Part shown: positions 1 through 7,459 of the stretch, in pieces | Position numbering within the stretch: the stretch's first letter is position 1 | Layout: every line of letters begins with the position of its first letter | Source: Myroides odoratus | GTDB taxonomy: Bacteria; Bacteroidota; Bacteroidia; Flavobacteriales; Flavobacteriaceae | Length of the DNA: 64,000 nt | Direction: 5' to 3' | Assembly (NCBI RefSeq): GCF_001549985.1 | Contig: NZ_LROZ01000011.1 | Span: 1 to 64,000, forward strand | Position numbers and translations under genes: made by a program | Notes under the pieces: model-generated | What the model saw: the letters and a program-made list of their open reading frames with translations, nothing else | What the model was told of the DNA's origin: nothing | The model's database searches: none

Positions 1-26
1 GACACTGTACCAAAAACTGTGTAAGT
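1..26 (+). repeat. IS left terminal inverted repeat
   Basis: Begins GACACTGTACC and pairs with 1317-1342 (19/26). The inner nine bases are identical in both ends, the outer part is diverged, as is common in IS256 relatives. Confidence 0.8.
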
Positions 27-28
27 AT

Positions 29-67
29 AAAATTCTGCTTGGGTTAAAACCGCGCAGAATTTTTTTA
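29..67 (+). terminator. Terminator-like hairpin between IS end and transposase gene
   Basis: A 10-bp stem (29-38 with 54-63, core AAATTCTGC/GCAGAATTT) is followed by a run of T to 67, only about 22 bases before the transposase ATG. Position and shape suggest a block to transcription entering the element from outside, a known way for insertion sequences to avoid activation by neighbouring promoters. This role is inference. Confidence 0.6.
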
Positions 68-89
68 TATATTTAATATTTAAATAGTT

Positions 90-1286
90 ATGGAAACAAA
101 AGACCTATTTCCGGATGAGTTTTTCAAACAGTTTAAAACTGGAGATGAACTTCAAAACTTCCTAAAAGACTTACAAAAGCGAGGAATTGAAAAAATGTTA
201 GAAGGCGAGTTAGATGCTCATCTAGATTACGATAAGCATGATTTACGAAAGGAAGAAAATACGCGTAATGGTTACTCTACCAAAAAGATAAAAACGAGTT
301 ACGGAGAAGAAGAAATAAAGGTTCCTAGGGATCGTGATGCTAGTTTTAACCCTATGATTATCCCCAAACGAAAAAGCATGGTGGAGGGCTTGGAAAACGT
401 TATTGTTTCCCTTTACGCCAAAGGGATGTCTGTTTCTGATATCGAAGAACAAATACGAGAAGTATATAATTTCGATGTCTCTAAATCCACAATATCTCGT
501 ATAACCGATGCTGTTACTGCAGATATTATCGCTTGGCAAAATCGCCCATTAGAACCAGTTTATTTAATTGTTTGGATGGATGGAATTGTATTTAAAGTTC
601 GAGAAGATTCAAAAGTGATTAATAAAACTATTTATATCGCAGTAGGATTAAAACGTGATGGGCGTAAAGAAGTTTTAGGTTTGTGGTTAGGTAAAAATGA
701 GTCATCTTCCTTTTGGATGGGTGTTTTAACGGATATAAAAGCCCGTGGAACTGAGGATATTTTAATTACAGCAACTGACAATTTAAACGGTTTTACTGAT
801 ACTATTCGCACTGTTTTTCCTGAATCTAAAACGCAGATATGCGTTGTACATCAAATACGAAATGCTTGTAAATACGTTGTTTGGAAAGATAAAAGACCTT
901 TTACTGCTGATATGAAACATATTTATAATGCTCCAAATAAACAAGCTGCGCAAGCTGCTTTTAATGACTTTGCTGTTAAATGGGAACATAAATATTCCTA
1001 TGCAATACAAAGTTGGAGAAACAATTGGGAAGATCTTACAGTATTCTTTGAATTCCCTATAGAGATTAGAAAAATCATCTATACCACCAATTTAATTGAG
1101 AATTTAAACGGTAAAATAAGGAAGTATACCAAGAATAAATTATCCTTTCCTACAGACGAAGCTGTGATGAAATCCGTATATTTGGCTGTAAGAGAAGCAA
1201 CTAAAAGATGGTCAATGCCAGTAAAAAGCTGGGGAATTATACTTGATCAATTCTTAATCCTATATCAAGAAAGGGTTAGACTTTAA
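90..1286 (+). CDS. IS256-family transposase (mutator type, DDE)
   Basis: This 398-residue protein catalyses cut-and-copy transposition of the surrounding element. The DDE triad can be placed at D164 (in WMDGIVFKV), D230 (ATDNLNGF) and E337 ([14 protein letters not shown]), each in its usual IS256/mutator motif context, including the VHQIRN block at about 254-259 before the last acid. Length matches the family (about 390-410) and the frame has no interruption. A hairpin pairing 1273-1279 with 1295-1301 spans the stop codon and may end the transcript. Expression may be limited by the hairpin at 29-67. Confidence 0.95.
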   Translation: METKDLFPDEFFKQFKTGDELQNFLKDLQKRGIEKMLEGELDAHLDYDKHDLRKEENTRNGYSTKKIKTSYGEEEIKVPRDRDASFNPMIIPKRKSMVEGLENVIVSLYAKGMSVSDIEEQIREVYNFDVSKSTISRITDAVTADIIAWQNRPLEPVYLIVWMDGIVFKVREDSKVINKTIYIAVGLKRDGRKEVLGLWLGKNESSSFWMGVLTDIKARGTEDILITATDNLNGFTDTIRTVFPESKTQICVVHQIRNACKYVVWKDKRPFTADMKHIYNAPNKQAAQAAFNDFAVKWEHKYSYAIQSWRNNWEDLTVFFEFPIEIRKIIYTTNLIENLNGKIRKYTKNKLSFPTDEAVMKSVYLAVREATKRWSMPVKSWGIILDQFLILYQERVRL

Positions 1287-1316
1287 TTCAAAACCTAACC
1301 CAAGCTTTATTTTTGA

Positions 1317-1342
1317 ACTTACACACTTTAAGAGATAGTGCC
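1317..1342 (-). repeat. IS right terminal inverted repeat
   Basis: The reverse complement begins GGCACTATCT and aligns with bases 1-26 at 19 of 26 positions. Downstream sequence continues as unique intergenic DNA. Confidence 0.78.
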
Positions 1343-1395
1343 CAGTTCACTGTACGCACTTTCCTTTGTAAGAAATGAGTTCACAGTTCACCCCC

Positions 1396-1641
1396 CTCAT
1401 CATTTATCCCACCCTCTCATCAACTCACCCCCTCACCATTTATCTCACCTAATTTATATTGGTTTTGGTGTTCGATGAATCTTCACTACGTTTCGATTTC
1501 ACCCCCTCAACAACTAACCCCTTCACTCTCTCATCGCCTCAACTTCTCACCAACTCATCGCCTCACCTTCTCATCGCCTCACCTTCTCATCACCTCACCC
1601 CCTCACCAACTCACCCCCTCACCAACTCACCCCCTCATCTT
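1396..1641. repeat. Period-8 CTCAYCNN array (GRTGAG on the - strand), interrupted
   Basis: The 494-bp stretch 1343-1836 holds no convincing gene. Its main content is a degenerate tandem array with an exact 8-base register: from 1506 to 1641 seventeen consecutive octamers fit, of which nearly all follow CTCAYCNN (for example CTCATCGC and CTCACCTT alternating), and a shorter stretch runs 1396-1450. The two parts are separated by a 33-bp dispersed repeat at 1468-1500. On the opposite strand the unit reads NNGRTGAG, the same unit as the arrays at 19181-19228 and 58983-59046. The remaining bases (1642-1836) are AT-rich with nothing recognised. Confidence 0.85.
1468..1500 (+). repeat. Dispersed 33-bp repeat, copy 1
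   Basis: Bases 1468-1500 match 54301-54333 at 30 of 33 positions with no gaps (differences at repeat positions 7, 16 and 21). Both copies are intergenic and both begin GTGTTC and end CGTTTCGATTTC. The copy here lies between two blocks of the period-8 array. Confidence 0.85.
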
Positions 1642-1887
1642 CTCCCCCAAATAAACAATTCAAACAACAACCAAAAATCTCATTCAAAAAACAAATAAAT
1701 CACAGATTTTCAATACTTTAATTCAAAAACATATAGTAAAAAAACCTATTTTAGTACTCCTAATAACAACTTATTAACTTACTATATACCTGTTTCAACG
1801 AGTTTCTTTGAGTAAGCTACACTTCTTTTTAAGTGATTGATGTACACTCATTTCCCGTTCAAACAAGTTGGACTTAAATCACAACTT

Positions 1888-2133
1888 ATGAGTACAAAAC
1901 CCCTCCGTCGCGTAATTTCAGACCCTGATTCGCACAATCTCAATTTAATCCAGCAATTGTATAACCACAATTCTAATTTTGCCGCTTATGCGAAGTGCGT
2001 CACCACACTTTTTTATTACTATATGCATCATTGCACCCAAACCCATGACGATTTTTCGCTCAATACAGATGATGTACAAGATCTACTAGAATTGGTCCAT
2101 CTGCTCCAAAATCTAAAACAACCAACGAACTAG
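1888..2133 (+). CDS. Small hypothetical protein
   Basis: An 81-residue reading from the ATG at 1888 (MSTKPLRRVISDP...); the frame stays open upstream to an ATG at 1840 and a TTG at 1837, giving 97 or 98 residues. I prefer 1888 because the upstream residues look unlike a protein start. No family is recognised. The C-terminal half is predicted helical and acidic (DDVQDLLELVHLLQNL), with a Cys/His-containing middle (KCVTTLFYYYMHHC). It has no signal peptide. A good intrinsic terminator follows at 2161-2197, which supports a real transcript. It lies between an insertion sequence with repeats and an AT-rich lipoprotein pair. Confidence 0.5.
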   Translation: MSTKPLRRVISDPDSHNLNLIQQLYNHNSNFAAYAKCVTTLFYYYMHHCTQTHDDFSLNTDDVQDLLELVHLLQNLKQPTN

Positions 2134-2160
2134 TTTTTTTAATCATTTTCTACTAAGGAC

Positions 2161-2197
2161 AAAAGCAGCAGCCAACTTCGTTTGCTACTGCTTTTTT
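2161..2197 (+). terminator. Intrinsic terminator after small hypothetical gene
   Basis: Stem 2161-2171 with 2185-2195 (one mismatch, core AAAAGCAG/CTGCTTTT), ending in a T run. Confidence 0.75.
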
Positions 2198-2342
2198 ACT
2201 CCATCATTAGTAAACCCTTTATTTTCCTATTTGATACGCCTCAGTGATAAAATACACTAAACAAATCCAGAAAAACAATCTCATTTAAAATTCAAGTAAC
2301 CGACTAAAAACTAAATAAAATTAATATAGACTATTTTACCAT

Positions 2343-3101
2343 ATGGATTTATTAAAAATAATGCAAATAATAATTTGTTTGCTTTTTACAGCTTGTGTCA
2401 AAGAAAAAAAAACAAATATCGACTACGAGACTAAATATACCTATATAGAAGAAAGATTCCCTCTGCTAATTAATAATTTAAACAAAACAGAAATTGACTC
2501 TTTTATTAATGTAATGAAATTTAATGAACAAGGCATACTAGCATCATTAGACATAGATTTATTAAAAAAAGGAAGTAAAAAAGAATTTAAAAATTATATC
2601 GAAAACTTCACTAAAGATTTGGGTAGTAATGTAGATTATATCGCAATAATAAATGAAGTCGGTGAAGAGGAAGCATTAGTAAATAATTATTTTACTAATA
2701 CTTCTAATGAAGAAATTCCTTTAAGTGAAATAGTAACATGGGATGGTTTGTTCTTAATTACATCCTTAAGATGTGGGCATTGTTTAGAGTTTTTCAAAAC
2801 TTTAAATAACTTATCTAATAGTGATGTAAAATTAGTGGCTCTTTTTCCACAATCATCTATCATTCTTGAAAATTATAAAAAAGGAACCGCATATTCAAAT
2901 TTTGGTTTTCTTAATAAAAATTGGAACATTTTCTTTAATTCAGAAGATATAGTAAAACAATTGCTTCCAGAATATAGTGATAAAACTGATGGTTTTCCCT
3001 ATGTTTTTTATAGGAAAAATGGCAAAACAATTAAATTAAAAATGGATATAAATTTTTTCACAGAAGAAAATCTAAAATCACTTTTAAAAAAATACAATTA
3101 A
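2343..3101 (+). CDS. Thioredoxin-fold lipoprotein with CGHC site
   Basis: A 252-residue predicted lipoprotein: the short N-terminus ends in a lipobox-like FTAC with Cys18. Residues 50-110 form a module (MKFNEQGILASLDIDLL) also present in the next protein. The C-terminal half resembles a thioredoxin fold: strand WDGLFLIT, then Cys144-Gly-His-Cys147 followed by a helix, and a candidate cis-proline at Pro219 in GFPYVFY. CGHC is the active-site dipeptide of disulfide isomerases, so a periplasmic thiol-disulfide role is plausible. No close family member is recognised. It is 11 bp upstream of the second lipoprotein gene and very AT-rich compared with the feo genes nearby. Confidence 0.8.
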   Translation: MDLLKIMQIIICLLFTACVKEKKTNIDYETKYTYIEERFPLLINNLNKTEIDSFINVMKFNEQGILASLDIDLLKKGSKKEFKNYIENFTKDLGSNVDYIAIINEVGEEEALVNNYFTNTSNEEIPLSEIVTWDGLFLITSLRCGHCLEFFKTLNNLSNSDVKLVALFPQSSIILENYKKGTAYSNFGFLNKNWNIFFNSEDIVKQLLPEYSDKTDGFPYVFYRKNGKTIKLKMDINFFTEENLKSLLKKYN

Positions 3102-3112
3102 AATTATATAAA

Positions 3113-3658
3113 ATGAGAAAAAACTTTTTTTGCTTAGGACTGCTTTTATGCACAATTTCTTTTATCTCTTGTGACACAGAAGAAAAAGAATTACTATCAA
3201 ATAATAATTCAACCTTAGATCTACCTGCTAAACCAGGAACATATTTATATAAAAATATGGAAAATAGATGGTTTTGGTTAAGTGGTTGTACAGGGACAAG
3301 TGGTCTATGTGTTGTGGAAGTCAAAAAACTAGAAACTGCCCCAGATAGAATTAACCTTACCCCTTATACCGGTGATCATTTACAATTAGAAAACTTAAAG
3401 AATGCATATATCTCCGAAAATTTAATTGAAGTACAAAAAAATTTAGATGTTAAAGAATTAATTACGTTTAAAGAAATAATGAAATTCAATAGCGATAAGA
3501 ATTTAGTTTCATATGATTTAGATTTATTAGAAAAAGCATATCAATCAGAGGATTTATTTTATAATAAAGTTTCTGAAATAACTTTAAAACTCGATCAAAA
3601 AACTGAAAATATAATTATTGTCGATGAATCAGGGAAAGAAATAATAATTAAAAAATAA
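3113..3658 (+). CDS. Lipoprotein sharing a module with its upstream neighbour
   Basis: A 181-residue lipoprotein with signal peptide and lipobox FISC (Cys20). Residues about 113-176 (FKEIMKFNSDKNLVSYDLDLL and the following IIIVDESGKE) align with residues 50-110 of the preceding protein (VMKFNEQGILASLDIDLL, IAIINEVGEE), including MKFN, the D-x-DLL block and the final strand. It has no thioredoxin motif, but two further cysteines at 59 and 66 (CTGTSGLC) could form a disulfide. The gene starts 11 bp after the previous stop, so the two are probably co-transcribed. Function unknown; a substrate or partner of the CGHC protein is a possible reading. Confidence 0.75.
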   Translation: MRKNFFCLGLLLCTISFISCDTEEKELLSNNNSTLDLPAKPGTYLYKNMENRWFWLSGCTGTSGLCVVEVKKLETAPDRINLTPYTGDHLQLENLKNAYISENLIEVQKNLDVKELITFKEIMKFNSDKNLVSYDLDLLEKAYQSEDLFYNKVSEITLKLDQKTENIIIVDESGKEIIIKK

Positions 3659-3734
3659 GTACATAAAAAACAAAATATGGATTAGATTTCCAATTAAAGT
3701 CTAACCCTTTTTGAAATCTAAAATCGATCAACAA

Positions 3735-3776
3735 AAAAAACAGCAATAAACCCTAGTCTATTGCTGCTTTTCTATT
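3735..3776. terminator. Bidirectional terminator between lipoprotein pair and feo operon
   Basis: Stem 3741-3748 with 3759-3766 (CAGCAATA/TATTGCTG), preceded by an A run and followed by a T-rich run. It lies between convergent genes. Confidence 0.7.
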
Positions 3777-3811
3777 TTTATTTATTTGCCTTTATAAGGT
3801 CTTAAACTGCG

Positions 3812-3946
3812 TTACGAACATCCACAATCGCCGCTCCCACAAGAGCCTCCACCTTTTTTATTGCTCTTTTTACCCCAGGCTTTCTTGATGAAAAATCCAA
3901 TGGCAAAAAGCAATAGGCCATAAACGATAATCTCTTGGTAATCCAT
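3812..3946 (-). CDS. FeoB-associated Cys-rich small membrane protein
   Basis: A 44-residue protein read from the ATG at 3946: MDYQEIIVYG starts a single membrane helix (to about residue 20), followed by a basic stretch (KKAWGKKSNKK) and a Cys-rich tail GGGSCGSGDCGCS with three cysteines. Size, topology and position match the small Cys-rich membrane proteins found after feoB in many Bacteroidota and Firmicutes. It begins 6 bp after the feoB stop, so it is the last gene of the feo operon. The tail probably binds iron or takes part in redox handling near the FeoB pore; this role is inferred. Too short for routine ORF calling. Confidence 0.85.
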   Translation of the reverse strand: MDYQEIIVYGLLLFAIGFFIKKAWGKKSNKKGGGSCGSGDCGCS

Positions 3947-3952
3947 TGTACT

Positions 3953-6064
3953 TTACTTTAAGAGTTGATAGGCTATAAACGCTGCCACATAAGCGAAAAC
4001 CGTCATAAAGACCAACTGATAAATGGTCCACTTCCAAGATTTCGTTTCTCTTCTAACAATCGCTACTGTAGCGGTACACTGCATCGCAAAAGCATAGAAA
4101 AACATCAAGGATACTCCACTTGCTAAGGTAAACACTTTTTCGCCTGTATCTGGCCATACCTCAGCAGCCATTTTTTGCTTGATACGTCCATCTTCATCGT
4201 TTTCATCTCCTGATCCTACATTGTAGATTGTTCCTAAAACTCCGACAAAAATCTCACGTCCTACAAAAGAAGACAACACGGCAATTCCCACTTTCCAATC
4301 ATACCCCAACGGTTTGATCACCGGTTCAATAGATTTACCTAATATCCCAATATACGAGTTTTCTAAGCGGTAACTTGCTACATACTCACTCATTTCTTCT
4401 TCTGAAACCTCTTGTCCTTGGTGTACTTGAGCCATGTGTTCTTCTGCATGTTCAAATTTATCACCAGGACCATGTGCTCCTAAGAACCAAATAATGATGG
4501 ACAATACGAAAATAATCTTTCCAGCTCCCACAACGAAAGCTTTTGTTTTTTCGTACATATTGGCCACTACGTTCTTGATGATAGGCGTACGATAATTCGG
4601 CATTTCAATAACAAAATACGATTTTCGTTCGCTTTTGATGTACTTACTCAACGCCCAAGATGACACAAGTGCAGCTAAGAATCCAATGAAATAGAACAAC
4701 GTTAAGGTTAATCCTTGCAAGCTTAAAAAGCCGAACAAACGCGTTTCTGGAATTACTAAAGCAATGATAATAATATAGACCGGAATACGTGCAGAACAGG
4801 TCGTAAATGGCGTTACTAGGATGGTAATCAATCGCTCTTTGGGATTCTCAATATTACGTGCAGACATAATCGCCGGAATTGCACAAGCATTTCCAGAAAT
4901 TAAAGGCACCACTGATTTTCCACTTAATCCAAATGGACGCATGAGTTTATCCATCAAGAAAACCACACGACTCATATAGCCTGTTTCTTCTAAAATTGAG
5001 ATAAACATGAACAAGATGGCAATTTGTGGAATAAATGGCATTACTCCTCCAATACCTGGTACAATACCATCGGCAATTAAATCCGTCAGTTTTCCTGGCT
5101 CCATCACTTCGTGTACCCATGAACCTAAATTAGAGAATTGCTCATCAATCCAATCCATAGGAATACTTGACCATTCAAAAATCGCTTGAAAAACCAACAT
5201 CATGATTCCGAAGAAAATCAAATACCCATACACTTTATGCGTTAAGATTCGATCTACTTTCGTACGAAATCCCGTTGCTTTTGATGTATCACGGGTATAC
5301 GTTTCTTTCAGCGTATCATTAATAAACTGATAGCGCTTAATCGTCTTCTTATGTTGTAATTTTTTTATTTCATTTTCCGACAAGTGAATGCCTTTCGCCT
5401 CAATGTCTTTCTTTCCAATATTGCCAATGGTAATATCTTGCGAATAAATCATCCATAACTTGAATACGGATAGATTCGAGAAAGTCAAGGCTAATTTTCC
5501 AAAGAATGTTGGATCAACATCTGTTGCATTTAAACAAGGTTCAATGGAATAATTCTTATAGTCTAATACCGCTTGTTTTAATTCTTGAATACCCAATTTC
5601 TTCTTGGCACTCATCAAAACAATTTTGGTATTGAGTTTCTTTTCTAAGGCGGCAACTTGAATGCTAATTCCCTTCTCCTCCATATGATCCGCCATATTAA
5701 TGACTAAAATCGTAGGGAATCCCAGCTCTTTCACTTGGGTAAATAGCAATAAATTGCGTTTTAAGTTTTCAATTTCGGCAACGACAATCGCCACATCTGG
5801 ATAGTCTTCATTCGTTGAATCAAACAATAAATCCAACACAATACGCTCATCTTCAGAGCTCGCATTGATACTATAGGTTCCAGGTAAGTCAATGATGGTA
5901 GCTGTTACCTCATCATTTAACTTAGTTGTACCTGATTTTTTATCTACGGTAATACCAGGATAGTTCCCGATTTTGTGATTTAAACCCGTTAAGGCATTGA
6001 ATACAGAGGTTTTACCTACGTTAGGATTCCCTATTAGGGCAACTTTAATATCTTTTTTCATCAA
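3953..6064 (-). CDS. feoB: Ferrous iron transport protein B
   Basis: A 703-residue Fe(II) transporter of the inner membrane. The N-terminal G domain carries G1 GNPNVGKT (residues 12-19), the G2 region GNYPGITVD, G3 DLPG (59-62) and G4 NMAD (123-126). After the helical linker, the membrane part includes the Gate motifs with ISGNACAIPAIMSARN and FTTCSARIPVY, and the C-terminal gate region with VGREIFVG and FAMQCTATVA, which keep the conserved cysteines. Length is normal for a Bacteroidota FeoB. It lies 15 bp after feoA and 6 bp before the small Cys-rich gene. Confidence 0.97.
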   Translation of the reverse strand: MMKKDIKVALIGNPNVGKTSVFNALTGLNHKIGNYPGITVDKKSGTTKLNDEVTATIIDLPGTYSINASSEDERIVLDLLFDSTNEDYPDVAIVVAEIENLKRNLLLFTQVKELGFPTILVINMADHMEEKGISIQVAALEKKLNTKIVLMSAKKKLGIQELKQAVLDYKNYSIEPCLNATDVDPTFFGKLALTFSNLSVFKLWMIYSQDITIGNIGKKDIEAKGIHLSENEIKKLQHKKTIKRYQFINDTLKETYTRDTSKATGFRTKVDRILTHKVYGYLIFFGIMMLVFQAIFEWSSIPMDWIDEQFSNLGSWVHEVMEPGKLTDLIADGIVPGIGGVMPFIPQIAILFMFISILEETGYMSRVVFLMDKLMRPFGLSGKSVVPLISGNACAIPAIMSARNIENPKERLITILVTPFTTCSARIPVYIIIIALVIPETRLFGFLSLQGLTLTLFYFIGFLAALVSSWALSKYIKSERKSYFVIEMPNYRTPIIKNVVANMYEKTKAFVVGAGKIIFVLSIIIWFLGAHGPGDKFEHAEEHMAQVHQGQEVSEEEMSEYVASYRLENSYIGILGKSIEPVIKPLGYDWKVGIAVLSSFVGREIFVGVLGTIYNVGSGDENDEDGRIKQKMAAEVWPDTGEKVFTLASGVSLMFFYAFAMQCTATVAIVRRETKSWKWTIYQLVFMTVFAYVAAFIAYQLLK

Positions 6065-6079
6065 TTGGTCCTGCTAATC

Positions 6080-6319
6080 TTACTTCAAATCGCCTTCTAG
6101 GCTCACTACAATTTCTCTCGCTAATTCCTTGCGGATGGATAGATGGGTATCATTGATACAGAAATAAATAGGATCTCCTAAAGGAGCAACTTCCAAAAGC
6201 TCAACAGCATTACCTGGTAAACAGCCCATTTCTAATAATTTTAAAGGAACTTTATGCATATCAAAATCAGCAATTACGCCCTTTTCATTTCTTTTCAATA
6301 AGTCTAATGTTGTATTCAC
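6080..6319 (-). CDS. feoA: Ferrous iron transport protein A
   Basis: An SH3-like cytoplasmic partner of FeoB, first gene of the feo operon. I place the start at the GTG at 6319 (79 residues). The open frame continues to an ATG at 6376, but a perfect -7 box (TACTTTTG) lies at 6344-6351 between these two positions, so the longer form would begin upstream of its own promoter, and its extra residues (MFEFFFYCLLLQC) are unlike FeoA. The core matches the family: LKRNEKGVIADF, LLEMGCLPGNAVELLEVAPLGDPIYF and a terminal LSIRKELAREI. Length fits the usual 70-85 residues. Confidence 0.9.
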   Translation of the reverse strand: MNTTLDLLKRNEKGVIADFDMHKVPLKLLEMGCLPGNAVELLEVAPLGDPIYFCINDTHLSIRKELAREIVVSLEGDLK

Positions 6320-6343
6320 CTTATTTAGATTTAATTCACATTG

Positions 6344-6351
6344 CAAAAGTA
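6344..6351 (-). promoter_or_regulatory. -7 box of the feo operon
   Basis: TACTTTTG on the - strand matches the Bacteroidota consensus TAnnTTTG and lies 25 bases upstream of the GTG start at 6319. No clear -33 TTG is seen at the usual distance. No Fur box is obvious to the eye. Confidence 0.65.
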
Positions 6352-6455
6352 AGCAATAAAAAAAGAATTCGAACATAATTTAAGGATTAATTAGTCCAAA
6401 TACTACTAAGTCAACGTCTTGAATCTACCTTGTAGGCTGAGATTTTACGATAAAA

Positions 6456-6488
6456 TGAAAAAGCCATGCTGAGTACACAGCATGGCTT
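6456..6488 (-). terminator. Terminator of the SCO gene
   Basis: A perfect 11-bp stem (6461-6471 with 6478-6488, AAGCCATGCTG) followed on the - strand by a T-rich run. Confidence 0.85.
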
Positions 6489-6510
6489 TCCTTTTCTTAT
6501 GGACTATTAT

Positions 6511-7218
6511 TTACTTCGTCTCTTTTTCGTGTTGGTACAACCATTGGATATCTTCCCATAGTTCTTCCATATTCTTATTTTCAGGGTCCTTGGTATTCAA
6601 ATTTGTTCCGTCATAAAATCCTCGGATTCGTCCTTCGCTATCCACTAAAACAAAATTCTCTGTATGTACCATGTCGTACATCTCCTCTGGTGAACCTGTT
6701 TTTACAGCCAAGTATGAATTTCTAGCGATGTAGTAAATGTCGCGTTTATCTCCCGTTACTAAATTCCAAATGGAATCATCCACTCCTCGTTTTAAAGCAT
6801 ATTCCTTCAAAACGGGAACGCTATCAATATCTGGTGTAACGGTATGAGAAAGTAACTTCACTCCGGGTAATGTTTTGATTTTATCTTGCAACCACTCCAT
6901 ATTATCTCCCATGATAGGGCAAATAGTTGGACAAGTCGTAAAGAAGAAATCGGCTACATAAATATGGCCTTCATAATCTTTATTGGTAATGGTATCTCCA
7001 TTCTGGTTGATAAACGTAAAAGGAGCAATACGGTGTTTTTGCTTATTCGCCTCGTGTTGAATTAAACTATCTACCATTTCTGGATTAACCATAGAAGGAG
7101 TATACACAGGCAAGCTTTTTCTATATTTCAATGCATTGTAAAACAAAACGAGAATTCCACAACTCATCAAAAAGAAAAATAGAAAGAAATATCTATAGCG
7201 TTTAAAAAATTGAAACAT
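6511..7218 (-). CDS. SCO1/SenC-family copper chaperone
   Basis: A 235-residue membrane-anchored protein with one N-terminal helix (about 10-28) and a periplasmic thioredoxin-like domain. Copper-binding motif CPTICP supplies Cys96 and Cys100, and His185 (DMVHTENFVLVD) is the conserved third ligand, about 85 residues later as in the family. Such proteins load copper into the CuA site of cytochrome oxidase or act in thiol redox balance. It is a single-gene unit with its own terminator (6456-6488). Its neighbour the feo operon is another metal system, but there is no sign of joint transcription. Confidence 0.93.
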   Translation of the reverse strand: MFQFFKRYRYFFLFFFLMSCGILVLFYNALKYRKSLPVYTPSMVNPEMVDSLIQHEANKQKHRIAPFTFINQNGDTITNKDYEGHIYVADFFFTTCPTICPIMGDNMEWLQDKIKTLPGVKLLSHTVTPDIDSVPVLKEYALKRGVDDSIWNLVTGDKRDIYYIARNSYLAVKTGSPEEMYDMVHTENFVLVDSEGRIRGFYDGTNLNTKDPENKNMEELWEDIQWLYQHEKETK

Positions 7219-7236
7219 GATACTTTGAGTTTGTTA

Positions 7237-7244
7237 CAAACTTA
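7237..7244 (-). promoter_or_regulatory. -7 box of the SCO gene
   Basis: TAAGTTTG on the - strand, 19 bases upstream of the ATG at 7218. No -33 TTG at the expected distance. Confidence 0.5.
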
Positions 7245-7416
7245 CAAATTCCAACCTATAAATACGTTAAAGCTAGCTTAAAAACCCTACCTCTTTCCTC
7301 AGCGCTCTACTTCTCTCATTTTTCATTTTAAAACCGTAAATCACGCCAAAAAACAAGATTTATTCCTAAAAATTCAATTTATAGCCTCAAAAAGAAATTA
7401 CTCAAAAGATATTTTC

Positions 7417-7424
7417 TATTTTTG
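7417..7424 (+). promoter_or_regulatory. -7 box of the M13 peptidase gene
   Basis: TATTTTTG, 35 bases upstream of the ATG at 7460, matches TAnnTTTG. A -33 TTG is not visible at 17-20 bases. Confidence 0.5.
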
Positions 7425-7459
7425 TTTAAACTAGAATTAAAGTAAAAACTTAAATACAA

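Larger units (their letters stand above)
1..1342 (+). mobile_element. IS256-family insertion sequence
   Basis: One transposase gene (90-1286) is flanked by imperfect terminal inverted repeats: bases 1-26 match the reverse complement of 1317-1342 at 19 of 26 positions, including nine consecutive inner bases (GTGTAAGT core). The total of about 1.34 kb fits the family. The left end coincides with the window start, so the flanking target duplication on that side cannot be examined and the exact outer end could lie a base or so beyond. The transposase frame is intact, so the element looks potentially active. Confidence 0.88.

Noticed and set aside
1396..1641. CRISPR array
   Set aside because: Units are 8 bases with no unique spacers and no cas genes are present in the window.
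1459..1698. 79-residue open frame rich in Pro, Ser, Thr and His
   Set aside because: It is the translation of the period-8 array and the 33-bp repeat; all frames there look similarly repetitive and no start or family is credible.
1..3658. Possible genomic island or prophage edge around the insertion sequence
   Set aside because: Only one IS and an AT-rich gene pair are visible; no integrase, tRNA attachment site or phage gene supports a defined island.
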